The position numbers and the translations under genes were made by a program. Positions 9,384 through 18,723 of a stretch of DNA of 64,000 bases are shown here, in pieces; position 1 is the stretch's first letter, and each line of letters opens with the position of its first letter. This DNA comes from Chryseobacterium piperi (GTDB lineage: Bacteria; Bacteroidota; Bacteroidia; Flavobacteriales; Weeksellaceae). The notes under the pieces are model-generated. The model ran no database searches, had not been told where the DNA came from, and was given only the letters and a program-made list of their open reading frames with translations. Location of the stretch: assembly GCF_002285635.2 (NCBI RefSeq), contig NZ_CP023049.2, positions 3,224,001-3,288,000 of the forward strand, read 5' to 3'.

Positions 9384-9412
9384 ATGTTAAAATATTACGG
9401 CTAATTTAACAA

Positions 9413-10000
9413 ATGTTTTTAGAAAATACAATTAATCACTCCAAACAAAGCGGTTGGATGGAAGTTATTTGTGGCTCAATGTTTTCCGGAAAAACCGAAG
9501 AGTTGATCAGAAGGCTGAGAAGAGCAGAAATGGCAGGGCAGAATGTGGAAATTTTTAAACCAAAAACTGATACGAGATATTCTGAAGAAGATGTGGTTTC
9601 ACACAATCAGAATAAAATCCGAAGTACTGCGGTAGAAAATCCTAACGAAATTATCTTGTTAGGGTCGAATTGCGATGTGGTAGGAATCGATGAAGCTCAG
9701 TTTTTTGATGAAAGCATTGTTGAAATTGCTAATCAGCTGGCAAATAGTGGAATCAGGGTAGTTATTGCAGGATTAGATATGGACTTTTTAGGCCGTCCTT
9801 TCGGACCTATGCCTAATTTAATGGCCACTGCAGAGTATGTAACCAAAGTGCACGCTATTTGTAAAAGAACCGGTAATCTCGCCAATTATTCTATGAGAAC
9901 TTCCCAGGGGGATAATTTAGTGGAACTTGGAGAAACGGAAAGCTATGAAGCTGTGAGCCGTCGTGTTTTTATTGATGAAGTACTTTTAAAAAAGAAATAA
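9413..10000 (+). CDS. tdk: Thymidine kinase
   Basis: Type II thymidine kinase, phosphorylating thymidine with ATP for dTTP salvage; 195 residues. The P-loop is GSMFSGKTEEL near residue 22, the Walker B-like 'VVGIDEAQFFDE' supplies the catalytic acid, and 'GLDMDFLGRPFGPMPNLMA' is the family signature. The zinc site is degraded: the first CxxC reads C-K-R-T and the C-terminal pair reads S-R-R-V, so at most one of four usual ligands remains. The gene starts a plus-strand run that continues to murF-alr after a 141-base spacer with a palindromic repeat. Confidence 0.94.
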   Translation: MFLENTINHSKQSGWMEVICGSMFSGKTEELIRRLRRAEMAGQNVEIFKPKTDTRYSEEDVVSHNQNKIRSTAVENPNEIILLGSNCDVVGIDEAQFFDESIVEIANQLANSGIRVVIAGLDMDFLGRPFGPMPNLMATAEYVTKVHAICKRTGNLANYSMRTSQGDNLVELGETESYEAVSRRVFIDEVLLKKK

Positions 10001-10010
10001 TAAAATTATA

Positions 10011-10120
10011 AAGGCGAAATTGCGAAACAGTAAAATCGCAGAGTTGCGAAATCGCAGAACGGCTAAATTGATTTTATAGATCAACAATTTTACGATTTTA
10101 CAGTTTAATGATTTCGCCTT
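10011..10120. repeat. Long imperfect palindrome in tdk-murF spacer
   Basis: The outer arms are perfect 10-mers: AAGGCGAAAT at 10011-10020 and ATTTCGCCTT at 10111-10120. Inner arms pair with few mismatches, for example AAACAGTAAAATCG against CGATTTTACAGTTT. The whole unit could form a long cruciform or RNA hairpin. A related degenerate sequence occurs at 43823-43895, which suggests a dispersed intergenic repeat. Confidence 0.7.
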
Positions 10121-10141
10121 AAACAAAGAAGAAAGGCACCA

Positions 10142-12589
10142 ATGAACTATACAGTAAACCAAATCGCACAAATCACCAATGCACAAGTTATTGGAGACAA
10201 GGATCTTATTGTCAAAAATATAGCCTATGACAGCAGAATCATTTATTCAACCAAAAACACTGCTTTCATCGCCATTAATACTTCTAAAAATTCCGGAGAA
10301 AAATTTATAGAATCTGCGATTGACAGAGGAATTAATATTATCATCTCAGAACATCAACATCCAAAGTTTGAAAACATTACCTGGATTATTGTTGATAGTT
10401 CCATTGATTTTCTTCAAAAACTGGCAAAATATCATTTCGAACACTCCCATCTGAAAGCAATAGGGATTACCGGGAGCAATGGAAAGACTATTTTAAAAGA
10501 ATGGTTGTACCAATGCCTGTGGAATGAATTTCCAACTGTAAAAAGTCCTAAAAGTTTTAATTCTCAAATAGGCCTTCCCCTTTCGTTACTTCAGATCAAT
10601 GATTCCTATGAGCTGGGAATTTTTGAAGTCGGAATTTCCCATCCCCATGAAATGGAAAAGCTGGAACATATTTTCCACCCCCAGATTGGTCTTCTCACCC
10701 ATATTGGAACGGCACATGCTGCTAATTTCCAATCTGAAGATCAACTGATCGATGAAAAAATCCAACTTTTCAAAGATTCTGAAGTCATTATTTACAATGG
10801 AGATCATTCCCTAGTTGATCAAAAAATTAAAGAATTATATTCTAGTAAAAAATTAATTTCCTACGGTTTAAAAAAAGAAAATCAGGTCTTTATTAAAAAT
10901 AATATTTCCAAGGACGAAACTATTATTGTCGACTATTTGGACGAAGAAATTTCCTTCCCCGTACAACAACGAGACGAGGCTACCCTTACCAATGCATTAG
11001 CGCTTATTACAGTTCTTAAGGAACTGAATATCGATAATAATAAGATTATTGAAAAAATCAATGCTCTTAAAGCTATTGAAATGCGGTTGGAAGCTATTGA
11101 AGGGAATAAAAATAATATAATAATCAATGATTCCTTTAACCTGGATCTGGACTCCCTGAAAACGGCCTTACAATTTCTGAACGAATACAATAAACCAAAA
11201 AAGTCTCTTGTTTTAACCGATATCGTTGGAGTAAATTCCAACTCCCAGGAGCTCTATGAAGAAGTTTCTGATCTCGTCAATGAGCAGAAATTTGATTCGG
11301 TTTTCCTGGTTGGCGATGAAATCACTAAGTTCAGCAATCTTTTCAAATCTAAAACTTCTACTTTCATTAGTACTCAGGAATTAATTGACAGTAAACATCT
11401 TACAGATATTGAAAATCAGATTCTCCTGCTTAAAGGAGCCCGAAAATTTGAGATAGAAAAGCTTAAAGATATTCTTGAACTCAGAAAACATGATACGGTT
11501 TTAGAAATTAATCTGAATGCTATTCTTCATAATATCAATTATCATAAGTCTTTGCTAAAGCCAGAAACTAAAATGATGGCCATGGTTAAAGCCAATGCTT
11601 ATGGATTAGGAAGCTATGAGATTTCAGAATTTCTACAACATCACCATATTGATTATTTAGGAGTTGCTTATGCCGATGAAGGAGTAGAGCTGCGTAAAAA
11701 AGGAATTACCACCCCTATTGTAGTGATGAATCCTGAACAGCACAGCTACGATGCTATTATAGAATATAACCTGGAACCTGAAATCTATAGCTTCAGGGTA
11801 TTGGAATTATTCTATGATGCTGTTCAAAGATCCGGATATGATAAAAAATATCCTATTCATATCAAATTGGAAACAGGGATGCATCGACTTGGTTTTAAAG
11901 GGTTTGAACTGGATCAGCTGAGTGAAACATTAAAGAATAAAAATGTAAAAATTCAAAGTATTTTCAGTCATTTATCATCTTCTGATGTATCTTCTGAAAA
12001 AGAATTTACATTCAGTCAGTTGGAAATATTTGATAAAAACTCAACGCATCTGATTGATGCGATTGGCTATACACCTATCCGCCATATTTTAAATTCATCC
12101 GGAATAACCGTTTATACAGACCATCAGTATGATATGGTCAGAATTGGAATTGGAATGCTTGGCGAATCTCCTTTTCCTGAAGTTCAAAAACAGCTGCAAT
12201 CATGTGTCAGCTTTAAAACTGTCATATCTCAGATCTCTTCCGTGGAAAATGGAGAATCTGTAGGGTACAGCAGAAAATACAAAACAGATCATCTTACCAG
12301 AATTGCGACCATTCCTGTAGGTTATGCAGATGGAATTCCAAGATTAATAGGAAATGAAGTCGGAAGTGTTGGAGTACATAAAACCCTTGCCCCAATTGTC
12401 GGAAGTATCTGTATGGATATGATGATGATTAATGTAGACCATATTCCTCATGCCGCCGAAGGTGATACGGTAACCATCTTCAATGCAAAACCAAGTCTAA
12501 AAGAATTTGCAGAATACTGCAAAACCATAACCTACGAAGTATTAACATCCATAGCACCCCGGGTGAAGCGGATTTATATTAAAGATTAA
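10142..12589 (+). CDS. Bifunctional MurF - alanine racemase fusion
   Basis: An 815-residue fusion typical of Bacteroidetes. Residues 1 to about 450 form a MurF-type ligase (adds D-Ala-D-Ala to the UDP-MurNAc tripeptide): 'IGITGSNGKTILKEW' is the ATP loop and 'IINDSFNLDLDSLKTAL' the C-terminal signature. Residues about 455-815 are a PLP-dependent alanine racemase: 'MVKANAYGLG' holds the PLP lysine (K483), and 'GESVGYSRKY' near residue 705 the second catalytic base. One polypeptide thus makes D-Ala and uses D-Ala-D-Ala, with a separate Ddl expected elsewhere. In MurF the usual GKTTTKE reads GKTILKE. Confidence 0.93.
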   Translation: MNYTVNQIAQITNAQVIGDKDLIVKNIAYDSRIIYSTKNTAFIAINTSKNSGEKFIESAIDRGINIIISEHQHPKFENITWIIVDSSIDFLQKLAKYHFEHSHLKAIGITGSNGKTILKEWLYQCLWNEFPTVKSPKSFNSQIGLPLSLLQINDSYELGIFEVGISHPHEMEKLEHIFHPQIGLLTHIGTAHAANFQSEDQLIDEKIQLFKDSEVIIYNGDHSLVDQKIKELYSSKKLISYGLKKENQVFIKNNISKDETIIVDYLDEEISFPVQQRDEATLTNALALITVLKELNIDNNKIIEKINALKAIEMRLEAIEGNKNNIIINDSFNLDLDSLKTALQFLNEYNKPKKSLVLTDIVGVNSNSQELYEEVSDLVNEQKFDSVFLVGDEITKFSNLFKSKTSTFISTQELIDSKHLTDIENQILLLKGARKFEIEKLKDILELRKHDTVLEINLNAILHNINYHKSLLKPETKMMAMVKANAYGLGSYEISEFLQHHHIDYLGVAYADEGVELRKKGITTPIVVMNPEQHSYDAIIEYNLEPEIYSFRVLELFYDAVQRSGYDKKYPIHIKLETGMHRLGFKGFELDQLSETLKNKNVKIQSIFSHLSSSDVSSEKEFTFSQLEIFDKNSTHLIDAIGYTPIRHILNSSGITVYTDHQYDMVRIGIGMLGESPFPEVQKQLQSCVSFKTVISQISSVENGESVGYSRKYKTDHLTRIATIPVGYADGIPRLIGNEVGSVGVHKTLAPIVGSICMDMMMINVDHIPHAAEGDTVTIFNAKPSLKEFAEYCKTITYEVLTSIAPRVKRIYIKD

Positions 12590-12593
12590 ATTT

Positions 12594-14750
12594 ATGAGAA
12601 AACTCCTGATTCTTTTACTCGTATTCCAACTCGTTTTATTGCAGTCGCAGGTGAAACAAGGATTGGTAATTCCGAAAAATCCAAAAATCGGACTTTCTCT
12701 TGCCGGAGGCGGAGCTAAAGGCTTCTCTCACGTTGGAGTACTCAAAGTATTAGACTCATTAGGAGTAAAGGTAGATTATATTGCCGGGACCAGTATGGGA
12801 GCCATCGTAGGTGGGCTCTATGCTTCGGGATACTCAGGAAAGGAAATAGAAAAAATTGTTATGGATACAGATTTCTATTCTTTGATTATGGATCCGAAAT
12901 CCAGACAGGAAAGTACATTTTTTAATAAATCGGTAGATAAGTATCTTTTATCAATTCCTATAAAAAATGGAAAAATAAATCTCCCCTCTTCTATCAGTAC
13001 AGGACAGAAAAATGTGTATCTGCTTAAAGAGCTTTTCAAAAATGTTTCCAATATCGAAGACTTTTCAAAATTACCCATTCCTTTTATGTGCGTGGCCACT
13101 AATCTGGAAAGCGGGAATATGAAAGTTTTTGAAAAAGGAGATTTGGTCCAATCTATCATGGCCAGTTCTGCTTTTCCTTCTTTGATGGATCCTGTAAAGG
13201 TAGGCGACAGTATTTATATTGATGGCGCCATGACGGTTAACTACCCATCGAAGCCATTAAAGGATAAAGGGATTGATATTGTTATCGGTGTCGATTTGAA
13301 TCAGGACTTATCCAAAAGAGAAGACTTAAATAATATTATTGCCATTCTCAATCAGATTATTGATATGAATATCCATAAAGATACAAGACGTCAATATAAA
13401 TACACGGATATTAATATCAAACCAAATTTAAAGGGTATGTCTGCGACAAGCTATGATGACAAGAAAAAAATTCTTGATAGCGGTTATGCAGAAGGTGTCA
13501 AATATGCGAATATTTTGAATGACCTTCCCAAGCGCCCGTTTGACCGCCTTAGACAGCGTGTAAATCCCATTTATTCCAATGTATATAAGATTGATAGCAT
13601 TTCATTAATTGGAAGCAAAATATACGGTAAAAACTACGTTCTGGGAAAGATGGGACTCCGTCTACCCTCTTTACAAACCTATGGAAGTATCAACAAAAAG
13701 ATCGATAAGCTGGTCGCAACAAATAATTATAAATTCATCAACTACGATATCGTTACCGAAAATGAAGCCAATTATCTCAAGCTATATGTAACAGAAGATG
13801 ATGCCCGACACTTTTTTAAATTCGGACTTCATTATGATGAAGTTTTCAAAACAGGACTCTTATTAAATTATTCTGCAAAACGGCTCTTATTCAGAAACTC
13901 TAATTTATCATTAGATGTTATTGTAGGTGATAAGCCACGATATTATCTGAACTATTTTGTCGATAACGGATATATACCTGGATTCGGAATTTATTCTTCG
14001 GGAATGAGCTTTGATTTAAAAGATACAAGTAATAACACGGTTAGCAGTTGGGATTGGTTCAGAAATGAAGTTTATATCCAATCTGTATGGAGAGATAAGT
14101 TTGCAGTAGGTGGTGGTATAAGCCATGACTATTTCAGTACAGATGCCAACGGAACCAACAAAAGAAACGGGCGTTTCCTGAATCCTTATGTATTCTTAAA
14201 AAGTGATACACAAAATGATAAAGACTTTCCTACCAAAGGTATTTTTATTTCTGCAGAAGGAAAAGTGGTTGACCTTATGAAATCCGAACTCGAAAAAAGA
14301 GTGGTTCAGGTAAAAGCGGATATCCGTATTAATATACCTATCGCGAAACAATTTACTTATCGTCTTAATTTATATGGCGGAATAACTATCGGTGAGAACT
14401 TGCCTGAATTTTATAAATACAGATTAGGAGGAATATTTGAACAGAATGTTGTTAATTTTAAAAGTTTCCCTGGATTTTATTTTGCTCAGCTGAACACCAA
14501 CAATGTCATTCTAATCTCCAATGATGTTCAATTTAAATTCAACAAAAATTATTTCATTAGCGGAAACTTCTCTTTTGCTAATCTCTCTAACGATATTACT
14601 TTCGAAGATGCCGTAAAACTTAATTACAGCTCTCTTGGAATAACAGCAGGTTATAAATCTCCATTCGGGCAGATCAAGCTTAACTTTAGCCACTCATTAA
14701 AAAATAATCAAAAAGGTATATTCAGTGTTATTTTAGGACACTGGTTTTAA
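12594..14750 (+). CDS. Patatin-like phospholipase with Omp85-type beta-barrel
   Basis: A 718-residue outer-membrane protein: signal peptide (1-19), patatin domain (about 30-290), a POTRA-like linker, and a C-terminal surface-antigen/BamA-type barrel ending in aromatic residues ('ILGHWF'). The patatin domain shows the oxyanion loop 'LAGGGAKGFSHVGVL', the nucleophile GTSMG and the catalytic Asp in 'IDGAMTVNYPS', so it should be an active serine lipase. Relatives of this architecture (PlpD class) insert or export their own lipase domain. It follows murF-alr by 4 bases and precedes ybeY by 4 bases, an operon. Confidence 0.9.
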   Translation: MRKLLILLLVFQLVLLQSQVKQGLVIPKNPKIGLSLAGGGAKGFSHVGVLKVLDSLGVKVDYIAGTSMGAIVGGLYASGYSGKEIEKIVMDTDFYSLIMDPKSRQESTFFNKSVDKYLLSIPIKNGKINLPSSISTGQKNVYLLKELFKNVSNIEDFSKLPIPFMCVATNLESGNMKVFEKGDLVQSIMASSAFPSLMDPVKVGDSIYIDGAMTVNYPSKPLKDKGIDIVIGVDLNQDLSKREDLNNIIAILNQIIDMNIHKDTRRQYKYTDINIKPNLKGMSATSYDDKKKILDSGYAEGVKYANILNDLPKRPFDRLRQRVNPIYSNVYKIDSISLIGSKIYGKNYVLGKMGLRLPSLQTYGSINKKIDKLVATNNYKFINYDIVTENEANYLKLYVTEDDARHFFKFGLHYDEVFKTGLLLNYSAKRLLFRNSNLSLDVIVGDKPRYYLNYFVDNGYIPGFGIYSSGMSFDLKDTSNNTVSSWDWFRNEVYIQSVWRDKFAVGGGISHDYFSTDANGTNKRNGRFLNPYVFLKSDTQNDKDFPTKGIFISAEGKVVDLMKSELEKRVVQVKADIRINIPIAKQFTYRLNLYGGITIGENLPEFYKYRLGGIFEQNVVNFKSFPGFYFAQLNTNNVILISNDVQFKFNKNYFISGNFSFANLSNDITFEDAVKLNYSSLGITAGYKSPFGQIKLNFSHSLKNNQKGIFSVILGHWF

Positions 14751-14754
14751 AACA

Positions 14755-15165
14755 ATGATACAGTTCTTTTACGAAAACCTACCGGAATCTGTGAATACAG
14801 AATACACGAAATGGCTGGAAGATCTTATTCTTTCAGAAGGAAAAAAATTAGGTGAAATCAATTATATATTCTGTGATGATGAATATTTATTAAAAATAAA
14901 TCAGGAATATTTACAGCATGATTACTACACAGACATTATCACTTTCGATTATGTTAAAGGCAAAACAATAAGCGCAGAGATTTTCGTATCTTTGCAGCGC
15001 ATTTCTGATAACGCTTCTACCCTATCCAAAAATTATGAAGAAGAACTCAGAAGAGTTCTGGCCCATGGTATTCTCCACCTTTGTGGATACAAGGATAAAA
15101 CAGAAGATGAAGAAGAAGAAATGCGGAATAAAGAAGACTTTTATCTTGCGAAATATAAAAACTGA
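14755..15165 (+). CDS. ybeY: rRNA maturation RNase YbeY
   Basis: Metal-dependent endoribonuclease for 16S rRNA 3' maturation and ribosome quality control, 136 residues. 'YYTDIITFDY' and the zinc-binding 'LAHGILHLCGYKDKTEDEEE' are diagnostic. The usual motif HGxLHLxGYDH has its third histidine replaced here (GYKD), so the third metal ligand must come from a downstream acidic residue or be absent. I recall this variant from other Bacteroidetes proteins but cannot verify it here. It is the last gene of the tdk-murF-patatin run, before the parS/mnmG region. Confidence 0.92.
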   Translation: MIQFFYENLPESVNTEYTKWLEDLILSEGKKLGEINYIFCDDEYLLKINQEYLQHDYYTDIITFDYVKGKTISAEIFVSLQRISDNASTLSKNYEEELRRVLAHGILHLCGYKDKTEDEEEEMRNKEDFYLAKYKN

Positions 15166-15273
15166 TATCTTGCACTAATTAAAGCTTCTCCCCTTTAATA
15201 TTTTGTTTAAATAAAAGATATTATATAGGGTAAAAACACTGAATACAGGCTCATTTAAGCCGTATTATGTAAG

Positions 15274-15295
15274 TAATGTTTCACGTGAAACATTA
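15274..15295. promoter_or_regulatory. parS: parS site 1 (ParB-binding), upstream of mnmG
   Basis: The 16-mer TGTTTCACGTGAAACA at 15277-15292 matches the bacterial chromosomal parS consensus exactly and is extended to a 22-bp perfect palindrome. ParB/Spo0J loads here to organise and segregate the origin region. It sits 41 bases before the mnmG ATG. Confidence 0.93.
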
Positions 15296-15335
15296 AGTAT
15301 AAAATTAAAATTTAAGCCTTAAAAGTAGGTAAGAA

Positions 15336-17198
15336 ATGATTTCAGAAATATATGACGTAATAGTAGTTGGTGCAGGACATGCCGGTTGTGAAGCCGCAGC
15401 AGCAGCTGCCAACTTAGGATCAAAAACGCTGCTTGTTACCATGAATATGCAGACGATTGGTCAGATGAGTTGCAACCCTGCTATGGGAGGTATTGCAAAA
15501 GGACAAATTGTTCGGGAGATAGATGCGATGGGTGGATACTCAGGAATTATAGCCGATAAATCGGCTATCCAGTTCAAAATGTTAAACCTTTCCAAAGGAC
15601 CTGCAATGTGGTCCCCGAGAACACAGAATGACCGAATGCTTTTCGCAGAAGAGTGGCGGTTAGCTTTAGAAAACACACCCAATCTTGATTTCTTTCAGGA
15701 TATGGTAAAACAACTTATTGTTGAAAATAATAAAGTAACAGGAGTAGTAACTTCTTTAGGAATTTCCATAAAAGCTAAATCTGTAGTCCTTACCAATGGT
15801 ACTTTCCTTAACGGATTAATCCATGTAGGAGATAAACAATTAGGTGGTGGAAGAATGGGCGAACCGAGAGCATTTGGAATTACTGAACAACTCGTTTCTT
15901 TAGGTTTTGAAGCAGGAAGAATGAAAACCGGTACTCCACCGAGAGTAGACGGAAGAAGCCTGGATTATTCCAAAATGGAAGAACAAAAAGGAGATGAAAA
16001 ACCTCATAAATTCAGTTACTTAGATACCCCTAAATTAACCAAACAATTAAGCTGTCATATTGTTTACACTAATGAAACGGTACATGATATTTTAAGAGAA
16101 GGTTTCGACAGAAGCCCTATGTTCAATGGTACCATTCAAAGTTTAGGGCCAAGATACTGTCCAAGTATTGAAGATAAAATCAATCGTTTTGCTGAAAGAA
16201 CGAGACACCAACTATTTGTAGAACCTGAAGGATGGAGAACAGTAGAGATCTATGTCAATGGATTCAGTTCTTCATTACCTGAAGATGTACAAATCAAAGC
16301 AATGAAGCACATTCCTGGATTTGAAAATGTAAAAGTATTCCGTCCGGGCTATGCTATTGAATATGACTACTTCCCCCCTACCCAATTAAAGCATACCTTA
16401 GAAACAAAATTAATTGATAATTTGTATTTCGCAGGCCAGATTAATGGTACAACAGGTTATGAAGAAGCTGCAGGACAGGGTCTTATGGCAGGTATTAATG
16501 CCCATAATAAAGTACATGAAAAGGATGAGTTCATCCTTAATAGAGATGAAGCTTATATCGGAGTTCTTATAGATGATTTGATCACTAAAGGAACTGAAGA
16601 ACCTTATAGAATGTTCACTTCAAGAGCAGAATACAGACTATTGCTAAGACAGGATAATGCGGATATCAGATTAACAGAAAAAGCATACAATTTAGGCTTG
16701 GCAAAAGAAGAAAGATTGAAAAAAGTGGAAGAGAAAATCACTAAGAGTGAAGAACTTGAGACCTTTTTACGCGAAACTTCTTTAAAGCCGGGAATAATCA
16801 ATCCTATCCTTGAAAGTATAGAAAGTAACCCTGTAGACCAGGCATACAGAGCTGCTCAGTTTCTTACAAGACCAAATATTACGCTGGAAAAACTTGAAAA
16901 TATTGATATTATTAAAGAAAAAGCATCTCAATATGAAGATGAAGTAAGAGAGCAGGCAGAAATAAATATCAAATACAAAGGGTATATTGAGAAAGAAAAA
17001 GAGAATGTAGCCAAACTTAACCGTTTAGAAAACATCAAAATTCCAGAAGATTTTGATTATATAAAACTCTCCAGTCTTTCTTCAGAAGCCAAACAAAAAA
17101 TGAATAATGTAAGACCAAAAACAATTGCTCAGGCCGGAAGAATAAGTGGTGTTTCCCCTGCCGATATTAACGTTTTACTGGTCTATTTAGGACGATAA
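15336..17198 (+). CDS. mnmG: tRNA uridine-5-carboxymethylaminomethyl modification enzyme MnmG (GidA)
   Basis: FAD-dependent subunit of the MnmEG complex that makes cmnm5U at wobble U34 of certain tRNAs; 620 residues, full family length. The FAD-binding 'VVGAGHAGCEAAAAAANLG' lies at residues 9-27, followed by the family signatures 'SCNPAMGGIAKG' and 'GRMKTGTPPRVDGRS'. 'GQINGTTGYEEAAGQGL' and 'FTSRAEYRLLLRQDNAD' are also diagnostic. It is bracketed by two perfect parS sites, fitting the old observation that gidA often lies near the replication origin. Confidence 0.97.
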   Translation: MISEIYDVIVVGAGHAGCEAAAAAANLGSKTLLVTMNMQTIGQMSCNPAMGGIAKGQIVREIDAMGGYSGIIADKSAIQFKMLNLSKGPAMWSPRTQNDRMLFAEEWRLALENTPNLDFFQDMVKQLIVENNKVTGVVTSLGISIKAKSVVLTNGTFLNGLIHVGDKQLGGGRMGEPRAFGITEQLVSLGFEAGRMKTGTPPRVDGRSLDYSKMEEQKGDEKPHKFSYLDTPKLTKQLSCHIVYTNETVHDILREGFDRSPMFNGTIQSLGPRYCPSIEDKINRFAERTRHQLFVEPEGWRTVEIYVNGFSSSLPEDVQIKAMKHIPGFENVKVFRPGYAIEYDYFPPTQLKHTLETKLIDNLYFAGQINGTTGYEEAAGQGLMAGINAHNKVHEKDEFILNRDEAYIGVLIDDLITKGTEEPYRMFTSRAEYRLLLRQDNADIRLTEKAYNLGLAKEERLKKVEEKITKSEELETFLRETSLKPGIINPILESIESNPVDQAYRAAQFLTRPNITLEKLENIDIIKEKASQYEDEVREQAEINIKYKGYIEKEKENVAKLNRLENIKIPEDFDYIKLSSLSSEAKQKMNNVRPKTIAQAGRISGVSPADINVLLVYLGR

Positions 17199-17203
17199 TT
17201 AAG

Positions 17204-17225
17204 ATATGTTTCACGTGAAACATAT
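17204..17225. promoter_or_regulatory. parS: parS site 2 (ParB-binding), downstream of mnmG
   Basis: A second exact copy of TGTTTCACGTGAAACA at 17207-17222, again embedded in a 22-bp perfect palindrome but with different outer bases from site 1. It lies 5 bases after the mnmG stop, about 1.93 kb from site 1. Confidence 0.93.
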
Positions 17226-17309
17226 GTAAAATTAAAGCAAAAATTAAGGTATTTATGAGCTTATTTCAATCTCTAAATATCTTAATTTTTAATATAAAAG
17301 AATAATTAA

Positions 17310-18131
17310 ATGAAAATTAAAGATCATTTTCTTACTCAGGAAATATTTGAAATCAAAGAAACAGAAACCAGTGGAGTTTTTAAAACCTCCCCTATTCCAT
17401 CCAATATTTCAAAATATTACGAAAGTGAAGACTACATTTCTCATCACCAGGATTCAGGAAGTTTAAAAGAAAAGCTTTACAAATTTCTACAATCTTTTAA
17501 TCTGCAGTATAAAAAAACAATTCTTATTGACAGAATAAAAAAGAATTCCAGAGTATTGGATTACGGATGTGGTGCCGGTGAATTTGTAAAATATATTGAA
17601 AATGATTTTGAAACTTTTGGTTTCGAACCGGATTCAGATGCAAGAAAAGCAGCAAAAAACAAAATCTCCTCAGCACAGATTATAGATGATATTCAATTAA
17701 TAGAAGATAAAAGTCTGGACGCTATCACACTATGGCATGTATTTGAGCATATTGAAAACCAGAATGAAATCCTAAGTATTTTTCATGATAAACTAAAAGA
17801 AAAAGGATTATTAATTATCGCTGTTCCCAACCCTACTTCTTATGATGCCAAACATTACAAAGAATACTGGGCTGCATATGATGTACCCAGACACATCTAT
17901 CATTTTTCAAAAAATGGAATGGAAAACCTGATCTCAAAAAATCCGGATTGGAAAATGAGAAAAATCAAACCTTTGGTCCTGGACTCTTATTACATCTCCA
18001 TGTTGAGCGAAAAATACAAAAAATCTCCTCTTTTTTGGCTAAAAGCAGTGGTTCACGGAACGATTTCTAACGTAAAAGCACTTTTTTCTAACGAATTTTC
18101 CAGTTTGATATACATTATCGAAAAAAGATAG
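17310..18131 (+). CDS. Class I SAM-dependent methyltransferase
   Basis: A 273-residue protein. The SAM-binding motif I is 'VLDYGCGAGEFVKYI' near residue 80, followed by the acidic loop 'GFEPDSD' and motif 'AITLWHVFEHIENQNEIL'. These fit the Methyltransf_11/23 type whose relatives act on small molecules, quinones or surface sugars. The N-terminal 75 residues contain 'YYESEDYISHHQDSGS', often seen in flavobacterial members. It stands alone between parS site 2 and a terminator. The substrate is unknown. Confidence 0.85.
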   Translation: MKIKDHFLTQEIFEIKETETSGVFKTSPIPSNISKYYESEDYISHHQDSGSLKEKLYKFLQSFNLQYKKTILIDRIKKNSRVLDYGCGAGEFVKYIENDFETFGFEPDSDARKAAKNKISSAQIIDDIQLIEDKSLDAITLWHVFEHIENQNEILSIFHDKLKEKGLLIIAVPNPTSYDAKHYKEYWAAYDVPRHIYHFSKNGMENLISKNPDWKMRKIKPLVLDSYYISMLSEKYKKSPLFWLKAVVHGTISNVKALFSNEFSSLIYIIEKR

Positions 18132-18191
18132 AAAATCGATTTTTGAGCTATTTCTGAAGGTTAATTTTCACCGATTTTGACTTAAAAATAA

Positions 18192-18220
18192 AAAACTCTG
18201 AAAATTCTCAGAGTTTTTTT
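18192..18220 (+). terminator. Rho-independent terminator after methyltransferase
   Basis: A 10-bp stem AAAACTCTGA / TCAGAGTTTT with a 6-base loop, followed by a run of T, placed 60 bases after the stop. Confidence 0.85.
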
Positions 18221-18669
18221 CTGTTTCTGATTTCTCGTTTATACAGATGATAGATGTATGACATAACAAATAAAAAATTTTCTTTCCTCTTCCCTACTCT
18301 GTATATTCTTGAAACCAAATTTATTATCTTCAATTTCAAAAACAGGGTAATGTCATTCAGAATACAGACGATAAGTCTGAAGGCGTAGTTCAGGAGTGGA
18401 ACGAAGAATCTAAACAATAAGAAATCATTAGAAGTTAGATTACTAAGAGATTTCTCCTATGTCGAAATGACAAACTCAAAAATTGAATTCCCAATAGTGT
18501 CATTGGAAATGTACTATGATCTTATATGAATCCGTCACTTCGAGTAATGAAGTAAAATGGAGCATATCGAGAAACTAATTTATAAGCAGACGATGTTTAG
18601 ATTCTTTCAGAATGACAAACTCTGAAACTGAAAACCAATGGTGTCATTCAGAATGAAGCAAAGCAAAAT
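18221..18669. repeat. Gene-free stretch with degenerate GTCATTC-AGAAT repeats
   Basis: I see no credible gene here. Several decayed pieces of one repeat are visible: 'GTCATTCAGAATACAGACGA' near 18353, 'GGAACGAAGAATCT' near 18396, 'TGTCGAAATGACAAAC' near 18459, 'CGTCACTTCGAGTAATGAAG' near 18533, 'TTCTTTCAGAATGACAAAC' near 18602 and 'GTCATTCAGAATGAAGC' near 18642. They occur in both orientations and recall the TGTCATTCTGAA...GAAGAATCT intergenic repeat of flavobacteria. A short minus-strand frame (18208-18417) looks spurious. Confidence 0.6.
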
Positions 18670-18672
18670 AAA

Positions 18673-18700
18673 AAAGTCTGCCGAAAAATCAGCAGACTTT
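18673..18700 (-). terminator. Rho-independent terminator of pgk
   Basis: A 9-bp perfect stem AAAGTCTGC / GCAGACTTT with a 10-base loop, 23 bases past the pgk stop. Read on the minus strand it runs into TTTTTTATTTT. Confidence 0.85.
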
Positions 18701-18723
18701 AATATTATATACTATATAATTAT

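Noticed and set aside
18208..18417. Minus-strand 69-codon frame after the methyltransferase
   Set aside because: It begins among decayed intergenic repeats, overlaps a terminator, and has no domain or plausible start context.
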